NCBI GenBank assembly: GCA_963680875.1
Contig: OY804577.1
Span: 149,190,196-149,254,195 of the forward strand
DNA: 64,000 nt
Direction of reading: 5' to 3'
Source of the DNA: Bathymodiolus brooksi
Taxonomy: Eukaryota; Mollusca; Bivalvia; Mytilida; Modiolidae
In this document: piece by piece, positions 23,201 through 38,069 of the stretch
Position numbering within the stretch: the first letter of the stretch is position 1
Layout of the letters: each line of letters opens with the position of its first letter
Notes under the pieces: model-generated
Seen by the model: the letters and a program-made list of their open reading frames with translations, nothing else
Database searches by the model: none
Told to the model about the DNA's origin: nothing
Translations under genes and position numbers: made by a program

Positions 23201-26200
23201 ACAACAAGATAGTATACAAGTCAGTTACAGAACAGTTCTATACTGAGCTATAATTCCTCAACATAATCACTTGATAGAGATGTGTAAGACGTTAACTGTC
23301 TATAAAGATATACAACAAGATAGTATACAAGTCAGTTACAGAACAGTTCTATACTGAACTATAATTCCTCAACATAATCACTTGATGGAGATGTGTAAGA
23401 CGCTAATTATCTATAAAGATATAGAACAAGATAGTATACAAGTCAGTTACAGAACAGTTCTATACTGAACTATAATTCCTCAACATAATCACCTGAAGGA
23501 AATATGTAAGACGTTAATTGTCTATAAAGATATACAACAAGATAGTATACAAGTCAGTTACAGTACAGTTCTATACTGAACTATAATTCCTCAACATATT
23601 CACTTGATGGAGATGTGTAAGACGTTAATTGTCTATAAAGATATACAACAAGATAGTATACAAGTCAGTTACAGAACAGTTCTATACTGAACTATAATTC
23701 CTCAACATAATCACTTGATGGAAATGTGTAAGACGTTAATTGTCTATAAAGATATACAACAAGATAGTATACAAGTCACTTACAGAACAGTTCTATACTG
23801 AGCTGTAATTCCTCAACATAATCACTTGATGGAGATGTGTAAGACGCTAATTGTCTATAAAGATATACAACAAGATAGTATACAAGTCAGTTACAGAACA
23901 GTTCTATACTGAGCTATAATTCTTCAACATAATCACTTGATGGAGATGTGTAAGACGTTAGTTGTCTATAAAGATATACAACAAGATAGTATACAAGTCA
24001 GTTACAGAACAGTTCTATACTGAGCTATAATTCCTCAACATAATCACTTGATAGAGATGTGTAAGACGTTAACTGTCTATAAAGATATACAACAAGATAG
24101 TATACAAGTCAGTTTCAGAACAGTTCTATACTGAACTATAATTCCTCAACATAATCACTTGATAGAGATGTGTAAGACGTTAACTGTATATAAAGATATA
24201 CAACAAGATCGTATACAAGTCAGTTACAGAACAGTTCTATACTGAACTATAATTCCTCAACATAATCACTTGATGGAGATCTGTAAGACGTTAACTGTCT
24301 ATAAAGATATACAACAAGATAGTATACAAGTCAGCTACAGAACAGTTCTATATTGAGCTATAATTCTTCAACATAATTACTTGATGGAGATGTGTAAGAC
24401 GTTAATTGTCTATAAAGATATACAACAAGATAGTATACAAGTAAGTTAAAGAACAGTTCTATACTGAGCTATAGTTCGTCAAAATAATCACTTGATGGAG
24501 ATGTGTAAGACGTTAATTGTCTATAAAGATATACAACAAGATAGTATACAAGTCAGTTACAGAACCGTTCTATACTGAGATATAATTCCTCAACATAATC
24601 ACTTGATGGAGATGTGTAAGACGTTAATTGTCTATTAAGATATACAACAAGATAGTATACAAGTCAGTTACAGAACAGTTCTATACTGAGCTATAATTCC
24701 TCAACATAAGCACTTGATAGAGATGTGTAAGACGTTAACTGTCTATAAAGATATACAACAAGATAATATACAAGTCAGTTACAGAACAGTTCTATACTGA
24801 GCTATAATTCCTCAAAATAATCACTTGATGGAGATGTGTAAGACGTTAACTGTCTATAAAGATATACAACAAGATAGTATACAAATCAGTTACAGAACAG
24901 TTCTATACCGAGATATAATTCCTCAACATAATCACTTGATAGATATGTGTAAGATGTTAATTGTCTATAAAGATATACAACAAGATAGTATACAAGTCAG
25001 TTACAGAACAGTTCTATACTGAACTATGATTCCTCAATATAATCACTTGATGGAGATGTGTAAGACGTTAATTGTCTATAAAGATATACAACAAGATAGT
25101 AGACAAGTCAGTTACAGAACAGTTTTATACTGAGCTATAATTCCTCAACATAATCACTTGATGGAGATGTGTAAGACCTTAACTGTCTATAAAGATATAC
25201 AACAAGATAATATACAAGTCACTTACAGAACAGTTCTATACTGAGCTATAATTCGTCAACATAATCACTTGATGGAGATGTGTAAGACGTTAATTGTCTA
25301 TAACAATAAACAAGGTAGTATACAAGTCAGTTACAGAACAGTTCTATACTGAGCTATAATTCCTCAACATAATCACTTGATGGAGATGTGTAAGACGCTA
25401 ATTATCTATGAAGATATAGAACAAGATAGTATACAAGTCAGTTACAGAACAGTTCTATACTGAACTATAATTCCTCAACATAATCACCTGAAGGAAATAT
25501 GTAAGACGTTAATTGTCTATAAAGATATACAACAAGATAGTATACAAGTCACTTACAGAACAGTTCTATACTGAGCTATAATTCCTCAACATAATCACTT
25601 GATGGAGATGTGTAAAACGCTAATTGTCTATAAAGATATACAACAAGATGGCATACAAGTCACTTACAGAACAGTTCTATACTGAGCTATAATTCCTCAA
25701 CATAATCACTTGATGGAAATGTGTAAGACGTTAATTGTCTATAAAGATATACAACAAGATAGTATACAAGTCAGTTACAGAACAGTTCTATACTGAACTA
25801 TAATTCCTCAACATAATCACTTGATGGAGATGTGTAAGACGTTAGTTGTCTATAAAGATATACAACAAGATAGTATACAAGTCAGTTACAGAACAGTTCT
25901 ATACTGAGCTATAATTCCTCAACATAATCACTTGATAGAGATGCGTAAGACGTTAACTGTCTATAAAGATATACAACAAGATCGTATACAAGTCAGTTTC
26001 AGAACAGTTCTATACTGAACTATTATTCCTCAACATAATCACTTGATAGAGATGTGTAAGACGTTAACTGTATATAAAGATATGCAACAAGATCGTATAC
26101 AAGTCAGTTTCAGAACAGTTCTATACTGAACTATAATTCCTCAACATAATCACTTGATAGAGATGTGTAAGACGTTAACTGTCTATAAAGATATACAACA

Positions 26201-29200
26201 AGATAGTATACAAGTCAGTTACAGAACAGTTCTATATTGAGCTATAATTCTTCAACATAATTACTTGATGGAGATGTGTAAGACGTTAATTGTCTATAAA
26301 GATATACAACAAGATAGTATACAAGTCAGTTAAAGAACAGTTCTATACTGAGCTATAGTTCCTCAAAATAATCACTTGATGGAGATGTGTAAGACGTTAA
26401 TTGTCTATTAAGATATACAACAAGATAGTATACAAGTCAGTTACAGAACAGTTCTATACTGAGATATAATTCCTCAACATAATCACTTGATGGAGATGTG
26501 TAAGACGTTAATTGTCTATTAAGATATACAACAAGATAGTATACAAGTCATTTACAGAACAGTTCTATACTGAGCTATAATTCCTCAACATAAGCACTTG
26601 ATAGAGATGTGTAAGACGTTAACTGTCTATAAAGATATACAACAAGATAATATACAAGTCAGTTACAGAACATTTCTATACTGAGCTATAATTCCTCAAA
26701 ATAATCACTTGATGGAGATGTGTAAGACGTTAACTGTCTATAAAGATATACAACAAGATAGTATACAAATCAGTTACAGAACAGTTCTATACCGAGATAT
26801 AATTCCTCAACATAATCACTTGATAGATATTTGTAAGATGTTAATTGTTTATAAAATATATACAACAAGATAGTATACAAGTCAGTTACATAACAGTTCT
26901 ATACTGAACTATGATTCCTCAACATAATCACTTGATGGAGATGTGTAAGACGTGAATTGTCTATAAAGATATACAACAAGATAGTAGACAAGTCAGTTAC
27001 AGAACAGTTTTATACTGAGCTATTATTCCTCAACATAATCACTTGATAGAGATGTGTAAGACCTTAACTGTCTATAAAGATATACAACAAGATAATATAC
27101 AAGTCACTTACAGAACAGTTCTATACTGAGCTATAATTCGTCAACATAATCACTTGATGGAGATGTGTAAGACGTTAATTGTCTATAAAAATAAACAAGG
27201 TAGTATACAAGTCAGTTACAGAACAGTTCTATACTGAGCTATAATTCCTCAACATAATCACTTGATGGAGATGTGTAAGACGTTAATTGTCTATAAAGAT
27301 ATACAACAAGATAGTATACAAGTCAGTTACAGAACAGTTCTATACTGAACTATAATTCCTCAACATAATCACTTGATGGAGATGTGTAAGACGTTAATTG
27401 TCTATAAAGATATACAACAAGATAGTATACAAGTCAGTTACAGAACAGTTCTATACTGAACTATAATTCCTCAACATAATCACTTGATGGAAATGTGTAA
27501 GACGTTAATTGTCTATAAAGATATACAACAAGATAGTATACAAGTCACTTACAGAACAGTTCTATACTGAGCTATAATTCCTCAACATAATCACTTGATG
27601 GAGATGTGTAACACGCTAATTATCTATAAAGATATAGAACAAGATAGTATACAAGTCAGTTACAGAATAGTTCTATACTGAACTATTATTCTTCAACATA
27701 ATCACCTGAAGGAAATATGTAAGACGTTAATTGTCTATAAAGATATACAAGAAGATAGTATACAAGTCACTCACAGAACAGTTCCATACTGAGCTATAAT
27801 TCCTCAACATAATCACTTGATGGAGATGTGTAAGACGCTAATTACCTATAAAGATATGCAACAAGATAGCATACAAGTCAGTTACAGAGCAGTTCTATAC
27901 TGAGCTATAACTCCTCAACATAATCACTTGATGGAAAGGTGTAAGACGTTAATTGTCTATAAAGATATACAACAAGATAGTATACAAGTCACTTACAGAA
28001 CAGTTCTATACTGAACTATAATTCCTCAACATAATCACTTGATGGAGATGTGTAAGACGTTAGTTGTCTATAAAGATATACAACAAGATAGTATACAAGT
28101 CAGTTACAGAACAGTTCTATACTGAGCTATAATTCCTCAACATAATCACTTGATAGAGATGTGTAAGACGTTAACTGTCTATAAAGATATACAACAAGAT
28201 AGTATACAAGTCAGTTTCAGAACAGTTCTATACTGAACTATCAATCCTCAACATACTCACTTGATAGAGATGTGTAAGACGTTAACTGTATATAAAGATA
28301 TACAACAAGATCGTATACAAGTCAGTTTCAGAACAGTTCTATACTGAACTTTAATTCCTCAACATAATCACTTGATGGAAATGTGTAAGACGTTAACTGT
28401 CTATAACGATATACAACAAGATAGTATACAAGTCAGTTACAGAACAGTTCTATATTGAGCTATAATTCTTCAACATAATTACTTGATGGAGATGTGTAAG
28501 ACGTTAATTGTCTATAAAGATATACAAAAAGATAGTATACAAGTCAGTTAAAGAACAGTTCTATACTGAGCTATAGTTCCTCAAAATAATCACTTGATGG
28601 AGATGTGTAAGACGTTAACTGTATATAAAGATATACAACAAGATCGTATACAAGTCAGTTTCAGAACAGTTCTATACTGAACTATAATTCCTCAACATAA
28701 TCACTTGATGGAGATGTGTAAGACGTTAACTGTCTATTAAGATATACAACAAGATAGTATACAAGTCAGTTACAGAACAGTTCTATATTGAGCTATAATT
28801 CTTCAACATAATTACTTGATGGAGATGTGTAAGACGTTAATTTTCTATAAAGATATACAACAAGATAGTATACAAGTCAGTTAAAGAACAGTTCTATACT
28901 GAGCTATAGTTGCTCAAAATAATCACTTGATGGAGATGTGTAAGACGTTAATTGTCTATAAAGATATACAACAAGATAGTATACAAGTCAGTTACAGAAA
29001 ATTTCTATACTGAGATATAATTCCTCAACATAATCACTTGATAGAGATGTGTAAGACGTTAACTGTCCATAAAGATATACAACAAGATAGTATACAAGTC
29101 AGTTACAGAACAGTTCTATACTGAACTATAATTCCTCAACATAATCACTTGATGGAGATGTGTAAGACGTTAACTGTCTATAAAGATTTACAACAATATA

Positions 29201-29550
29201 GCATACAAGTCAGTTACAGAACAGATCTATACTGAGCTATAATTCCTCAACATAATCACTTTATGGAGATGTGTAAGACGCTAATTGATTATAAAGATAT
29301 ACAACAAGATAGCATACAAGTCAGTTACAGAACAGTTCTATACTGAGCTATAATTCCTCAACATAATCACTTGATGGAAATGTGTAAGACGTTAATTGTT
29401 TATAAAGATATACAACAAGATAGTATACAAGTCAGTTACAGAACAGTTCTATACTGAGCTATAATTCCTCAACATAATCAGTTGATGGAGATGTGTAAGA
29501 CGTTAATTGTCTATAAAGATATACAACAAGATAGTATACAAGTCAGTTAC

Positions 29551-31096
29551 AGAAGAGTTCTATACTGAACTATAATTCCTCAACATAATCACTTGATGGA
29601 AATGTGTAAGACGTTAATTGTCTATAAAGATATACAACAAGATAGTATACAAGTCAGTTACAGAACAGTTCTATACTGAACTATAATTCCTCAACATAAT
29701 CACTTGATGGAGATGTGTAAGACGCAAATTGTCTATACAAATATACAACAACATAGTATACAAGTCAGTTACAGAACAGTTCTATACTGAACTATAATTC
29801 CTCAACATAATCACTTGATGGAGATGTGTAATACGTTAATTGTCTATAAAGATATACAACAAGATAGTATACAAGTCACTTACAGAACAGTTCTATACTG
29901 AGCTATAATTCCTCAACATAATCAGTTGATAGAGATGTGTAAGACGTTAATTGTCTATAAAGATATACAACAAGATAGTATACAAGTCAGTTACAGAAAA
30001 TTTTAATACTGAGATATAATTCCTCAACATAATCACTTGATAGAGATGTGTAAGACGTTAACTGTCCATAAAGATATACAACAAGATAGTATACAAGTCA
30101 GTTACAGAACAGTTCTATACTGAACTATAATTCCTCAACATAATCACTTGATGGAGATTTGTAAGATGTTAACTGTCTATAAAGATTTACAACAATATAG
30201 TATACAAGTCAGTTTCAGAACAGTTCTATACTGAACTATATTTCCTCAACATAAGCACTTGATAGAGATGTGTAAGACGTTAATTGTCTATATATACAAC
30301 AAGATAGTATACAAGTCAGTTACAGAAGAGTTCTATACTGAACTATAATTCCTCAACATAATCACTTGATGGAAATGTGTAAGACGTTAATTGTCTATAA
30401 AGATATACAACAAGATAGTATACAAGTCAGTTACAGAACAGTTCTATACTGAACTATAATTCCTCAACATAATCACTTGATGGAGATGTGTAAGACGCAA
30501 ATTGTCTATACAAATATACAACAACATAGTATACAAGTCAGTTACAGAACAGTTCTATACTGAACTATAATTCCTCAACATAATCACTTGATGGAGATGT
30601 GTAATACGTTTATTGTCTATAAAGATATACAACAAGATAGTATACAAGTCACTTACAGAACAGTTCTATACTGAGCTATAATTCCTCAACATAATCAGTT
30701 GATAGAGATGTGTAAGACGTTAATTGTCTATAAAGATATACAACAAGATAGTATACAAGTCAGTTACAGAAAATTTTAATACTGAGATATAATTCCTCAA
30801 CATAATCACTTGATAGAGATGTGTAAGACGTTAACTGTCCATAAAGATATACAACAAGATAGTATACAAGTCAGTTACAGAACAGTTCTATACTGAACTA
30901 TAATTCCTCAACATAATCACTTGATGGAGATTTGTAAGATGTTAACTGTCTATAAAGATTTACAACAATATAGTATACAAGTCAGTTTCAGAACAGTTCT
31001 ATACTGAACTATATTTCCTCAACATAAGCACTTGATAGAGATGTGTAAGACGTTAATTGTCTATATATACAACAAGATAGTATACAAGTCAGTTAC
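29551..31096 (+). repeat. Tandem duplication of a 7-unit satellite block (773 bp)
   Basis: 29,551-30,323 is followed immediately by a near-identical copy at 30,324-31,096. The markers AGAAGAGTTC and GTCTATATATAC both repeat at exactly 773 bp (seven units minus 4). The few differences include GTTAATTG versus GTTTATTG near 30,610. The same markers recur further on at 1,106 bp (ten units) and 1,550 bp (fourteen units), so this block seeded larger rearranged copies. Confidence 0.85.
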
Positions 31097-33009
31097 AGAA
31101 CAGTTCTATACTGAACTATAATTCCTCAACATAATCACTTGATGGAGATGTGTAAGACGCAAATTGTCTATAAAAATATACAACAAGATAGTATACAAGT
31201 CAGTTACAGAACAGTTCTATACTGAACTATAATTCCTCAACATAATCAGTTGATGGAGATGTGTAAGACGTTAATTGTCTATAAAGATATACAACAAGAT
31301 AGTTTACAAGTCAGTTACAGAACAGTTCTATACTGAGCTATAATTCCTCAACATAATCACTTGATGGAGATGTGTAAGACGTTAATTGTCTATAAAGATA
31401 TACAACAAGATAGTATACAAGTCAGTTACAGAAGAGTTCTATACTGAACTATAATTCCTCAACATAATCACTTGATGGAAATGTGTAAGACGTTAATTGT
31501 CTATAAAGATATACAACAAGATAGTATACAAGTCAGTTACAGAACAGTTCTATACTGAACTATAATTCCTCAACATAATCACTTGATGGAGATGTGTAAG
31601 ACGCAAATTGTCTATACAAATATACAACAACATAGTATACAAGTCAGTTACAGAACAGTTCTATACTGAACTATAATTCCTCAACATAATCACTTGATGG
31701 AGATGTGTAATACGTTAATTGTCTATAAAGATATACAACAAGATAGTATACAAGTCACTTACAGAACAGTTCTATACTGAGCTATAATTCCTCAACATAA
31801 TCAGTTGATAGAGATGTGTAAGACGTTAATTGTCTATAAAGATATTCAACAAGATAGTATGCAAGTCAGTTACAGAAAATTTCTATACTGAGATATAATT
31901 CCTCAACATAATCACTTGATAGAGATGTGTAAGACGTTAACTGTCCATAAAGATATACAACAAGATAGTATACAAGTCAGTTACAGAACAGTTCTATACT
32001 GAACTATAATTCCTCAACATAATCACTTGATGGAGATGTGTAAGACGTTAACTGTCTATAAAGATTTACAACAATATAGTATACAAGTCAGTTTCAGAAC
32101 AGTTCTATACTGAACTATATTTCCTCAACATAAGCACTTGATAGAGATGTGTAAGACGTTAATTGTCTATATATACAACAAGATAGTATACAAGTCAGTT
32201 ACAGAACAGTTCTATACTGAACTATAATTCCTCAACATAATCACTTGATGGAGATGTGTAAGACGCAAATTGTCTATAAAAATATACAACAAGATAGTAT
32301 ACAAGTCAGTTACAGAACAGTTCTATACTGAACTATAATTCCTCAACATAATCAGTTGATGGAGATGTGTAAGACGTTAATTGTCTATAAAGATATACAA
32401 CAAGATAGTTTACAAGTCAGTTACAGAACAGTTCTATACTGAGCTATAATTCCTCAACATAATCACTTGATAGAGATGTGTAAGACGTTAACTGTATATA
32501 AAGATATACAACAAGATCGTATACAAGTCAGTTTCAGAACAGTTCTATACTGAACTATAATTCCTCAACATAATCACTTGATAGAGATGTGTAAGACGTT
32601 AACTGTCTATAAAGATATACAACAAGATAGTATACAAGTCAGTTACAGAACAGTTCTATATTGAGCTATAATTCTTCAGCATAATTACTTGATGGAGATG
32701 TGTAAGACGTTAATTGTCTATACAGATATACAACAAGATAGTATACAAGTCAGTTAAAGAACAGTTCTATACTGAGCTATAGTTCCTCAAAATAATCACT
32801 TGATGGAGATGTGTAAGACGTTAATTGTCTATTAAGATATACAACAAGATAGTATACAAGTCAGTTACAGAACAGTTCTATACTGAGATATAATTCCTCA
32901 ACATAATCACTTGATGGAGATGTGTAAGACGTTAACTGTCTATTAAGATATACAACAAGATAGTATACAAGTCATTTACAGAACAGTTCTATACTGAGCT
33001 ATAATTCCT

Positions 33010-36000
33010 CAACATAATCACTTGATGGAAATGTGTAAGACGTTAATTGTCTATAAAGATATACAACAAGATAGTATACAAGTCAGTTACAGAACAGTTC
33101 TATACTGAACTATAATTCCTCAACATAATCACTTGATGGAGATGTGTAAGACGCAAATTGTCTATACAAATATACAACAACATAGTATACAAGTCAGTTA
33201 CAGAACAGTTCTATACTGAACTATAATTCCTCAACATAATCACTTGATGGAGATGTGTAATACGTTAATTGTCTATAAAGATATACAACAAGATAGTATA
33301 CAAGTCACTTACAGAACAGTTCTATACTGAGCTATAATTCCTCAACATAATCAGTTGATAGAGATGTGTAAGACGTTAATTGTCTATAAAGATATACAAC
33401 AAGATAGTATACAAGTCAGTTACAGAAAATTTCTATACTGAGATATAATTCCTCAACATAATCACTTGATAGAGATGTGTAAGACGTTAACTGTCCATAA
33501 AGATATACAACAAGATAGTATACAAGTCAGTTACAGAACAGTTCTATACTGAACTATAATTCCTCAACATAATCACTTGATGGAGATGTGTAAGACGTTA
33601 ACTGTCTATAAAGATTTACAACAATATAGTATACAAGTCAGTTTCAGAACAGTTCTATACTGAACTATATTTCCTCAACATAAGCACTTGATAGAGATGT
33701 GTAAGACGTTAATTGTCTATATATACAACAAGATAGTATACAAGTCAGTTACAGAACAGTTCTATAGTGAACTATAATTCCTCAACATAATCACTTGATG
33801 GAGATGTGTAAGACGCAAATTGTCTATAAAAATATACAACAAGATAGTATACAAGTCAGTTACAGAACAGTTCTATACTGAACTATAATTCCTCAACATA
33901 ATCAGTTGATGGAGATGTGTAAGACGTTAATTGTCTATAAAGATATACAACAAGATAGTTTACAAGTCAGTTACAGAACAGTTCTATACTGAGCTATAAT
34001 TCCTCAACATAATCACTTGATAGAGATGTGTAAGACGTTAACTGTATATAAAGATATACAACAAGATCGTATACAAGTCAGTTTCAGAACAGTTCTATAC
34101 TGAACTATAATTCCTCAACATAATCACTTGATAGAGATGTGTAAGACGTTAACTGTCTATAAAGATATACAACAAGATAGTATACAAGTCAGTTACAGAA
34201 CAGTTCTATATTGAGCTATAATTCTTCAACATAATTACTTGATGGAGATGTGTAAGACGTTAATTGTCTATACAGATATACAACAAGATAGTATACAAGT
34301 CAGTTAAAGAACAGTTCTATACTGAGCTATAGTTCCTCAAAATAATCACTTGATGGAGATGTGTAAGACGTTAATTGTCTATTAAGATATACAACAAGAT
34401 AGTATACAAGTCAGTTACAGAACAGTTCTATACTGAGATATAATTCCTCAACATAATCACTTGATGGAGATGTGTAAGACGTTAATTGTCTATTAAGATA
34501 TACAACAAGATAGTATACAAGTCATTTACAGAACAGTTCTATACTGAGCTATAATTCCTCAACATAAGCACTTGATAGAGATGTGTAAGACGTTAACTGT
34601 CTATAAAGATATACAACAAGATAATATACAAGTCAGTTACAGAACATTTCTATACTGAGCTATAATTCCTCAAAATAATCACTTGATGGAGATGTGTAAG
34701 ACGTTAACTGTCTATAAAGATATACAACAAGATAGTATACAAATCAGTTACAGAACAGTTCTATACCGAGATATAATTCCTCAACATAATCACTTGATAG
34801 ATATTTGTAAGATGTTAATTGTTTATAAAATATATACAACAAGATAGTATACAAGTCAGCTACATAACAGTTCTATACTGAACTATGATTCCTCAACATA
34901 ATCACTTGATGGAGATGTGTAAGACGTGAATTGTCTATAAAGATATACAACAAGATAGTAGACAAGTCAGTTACAGAACAGTTTTATACTGAGCTATAAT
35001 TCCTCAACATAATCACTTGATAGAGATGTGTAAGACCTTAACTGTCTATAAAGATATACAACAAGATAATATACAAGTCACTTACAGAACAGTTCTATAC
35101 TGAGCTATAATTCGTCAACATAATTACTTGATGGAGATGTGTAAGACGTTAATTGTCTAAAAAAATAAACAAGGTAGTATACAAGTCAGTTACAGAACAG
35201 TTCTATACTGAGCTATAATTCCTCAACATAATCACTTGATGGAGATGTGTAAGACGCTAATTATCTATAAAGATATACAACAAGATAGTATACAAGTCAG
35301 TTACAGAACAGATCTATACTGAGCTATAATTCCTCAACATAATCACTTTATGGAGATGTGTAAGACGCTAATTGATTATAAAGATATACAACAAGATAGC
35401 ATACAAGTCAGTTACAGAACAGTTCTATACTGAGCTATAATTCCTCAACATAATCACTTGATGGAAATGTGTAAGACGTTAATTGTTTATAAAGATATAC
35501 AACAAGATAGTATACAAGTCAGTTACAGAACAGTTCTATACTGAGCTATAATTCCTCAACATAATCACTTGATGGAGATGTGTAAGACGTTAATTGTCTA
35601 TAAAGATATACAACAAGATAGTATACAAGTCAGTTACAGAAGAGTTCTATACTGAACTATAATTCCTCAACATAATCACTTGATGGAAATGTGTAAGACG
35701 TTAATTGTCTATAAAGATATACAACAAGATAGTATACAAGTCAGTTACAGAACAGTTCTATACTGATCTATAATTCCGCAACATAATCACTTGATGGAAA
35801 TGTGTAAGACGTTAATTGTCTATAAAGATATACAACAAGATAGTATACAAGTCAGTTACAGAACAGTTCTATACTGAACTATAATTCCTCAACATAATCA
35901 CTTGATGGAGATGTGTAAGACGCAAATTGTCTATACAAATATACAACAACATAGCATACAAGTCAGTTACAGAACAGTTCTATACTGAACTATAATTCCT

Positions 36001-38069
36001 CAACATAATCACTTGATGGAGATGTGTAATACGTTAATTGTCTATAAAGATATACAACAAGATAGTATACAAGTCACTTACAGAACAGTTCTATACTGAG
36101 CTATAATTCCTCAACATAATCAGTTGATAGAGATGTGTAAGACGTTAATTGTCTATAAAGATATACAACAAGATAGTATACAAGTCAGTTACAGAAAATT
36201 TCTATACTGAGATATAATTCCTCAACATAATCACTTGATAGAGATGTGTAAGACGTTAACTGTCCATAAAGATATACAACAAGATAGTATACAAGTCAGT
36301 TACAGAACAGTTCTATACTGAACTATAATTCCTCAACATAATCACTTGATGGAGATGTGTAAGACGTTAACTGTCTATAAAGATTTACAACAATATAGTA
36401 TACAAGTCAGTTTCAGAACAGTTCTATACTGAACTATATTTCCTCAACATAAGCACTTGATAGAGATGTGTAAGACGTTAATTGTCTATATATACAACAA
36501 GATAGTATACAAGTCAGTTACAGAACAGTTCTATACTGAACTATAATTCCTCAACATAATCACTTGATGGAGATGTGTAAGACGCAAATTGTCTATAAAA
36601 ATATACAACAAGATAGTATACAAGTCAGTTACAGAACAGTTCTATACTGAACTATAATTCCTCAACATAATCAGTTGATGGAGATGTGTAAGACGTTAAT
36701 TGTCTATAAAGATATACAACAAGATAGTTTACAAGTCAGTTACAGAATAGTTCTATACTGAGCTATAATTCCTCAACATAATCACTTGATAGAGATGTGT
36801 AAGACGTTAACTGTATATAAAGATATACAACAAGATCGTATACAAGTCAGTTTCAGAACAGTTCTATACTGAACTATAATTCCTCAACATAATCACTTGA
36901 TAGAGATGTGTAAGACGTTAACTGTCTATAAAGATATACAACAAGATAGTATACAAGTCAGTTACAGAACAGTTCTATATTGAGCTATAATTCTTCAACA
37001 TAATTACTTGATGGAGATGTGTAAGACGTTAATTGTCTATACAGATATACAACAAGATAGTATACAAGTCAGTTAAAGAACAGTTCTATACTGAGCTATA
37101 GTTCCTCAAAATAATCACTTGATGGAGATGTGTAAGACGTTAATTGTCTATTAAGATATACAACAAGATAGTATACAAGTCAGTTACAGAACAGTTCTAT
37201 ACTGAGATATAATTCCTCAACATAATCACTTGATGGAGATGTGTAAGACGTTAATTGTCTATTAAGATATACAACAAGATAGTATACAAGTCATTTACAG
37301 AACAGTTCTATACTGAGCTATAATTCCTCAACATAAGCACTTGATAGAGATGTGTAAGACGTTAACTGTCTATAAAGATATACAACAAGATAATATACAA
37401 GTCAGTTACAGAACATTTCTATACTGAGCTATAATTCCTCAAAATAATCACTTGATGGAGATGTGTAAGACGTTAACTGTCTATAAAGATATACAACAAG
37501 ATAGTATACAAATCAGTTACAGAACAGTTCTATACCGAGATATAATTCCTCAACATAATCACTTGATAGATATTTGTAAGATGTTAATTGTTTATAAAAT
37601 ATATACAACAAGATAGTATACAAGTCAGTTACATAACAGTTCTATACTGAACTATGATTCCTCAACATAATCACTTGATGGAGATGTGTAAGACGTGAAT
37701 TGTCTATTAAGATATACAACAAGATAGTAGACAAGTCAGTTACAGAACAGTTTTATACTGAGCTATAATTCCTCAACATAATCACTTGATAGAGATGTGT
37801 AAGACCTTAACTGTCTATAAAGATATACAACAAGATAATATACAAGTCACTTACAGAACAGTTCTATACTGAGCTATAATTCGTCAACATAATTACTTGA
37901 TGGAGATGTGTAAGACGTTAATTGTCTATAAAAATAAACAAGGTAGTATACAAGTCAGTTACAGAACAGTTCTATACTGAGCTATAATTCCTCAACATAA
38001 TCACTTGATGGAGATGTGTAAGACGCTAATTATCTATAAAGATATACAACAAGATAGTATACAAGTCAG
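33010..38069 (+). repeat. Satellite higher-order repeat, about 25 units (2,769 bp), two copies
   Basis: About 33,010-35,300 recurs at about 35,779-38,069 with a constant 2,769-bp offset. Three markers agree: GACGCAAATTG (33,152 and 35,921), GTCTATATATAC (33,715 and 36,484) and ATATTTGTAAG (34,801 and 37,570). The shortfall of 6 bp from 25 units equals the sum of the minus 3, minus 4 and plus 1 units inside. A partly matching block lies at about 26,340-27,700. Confidence 0.8.
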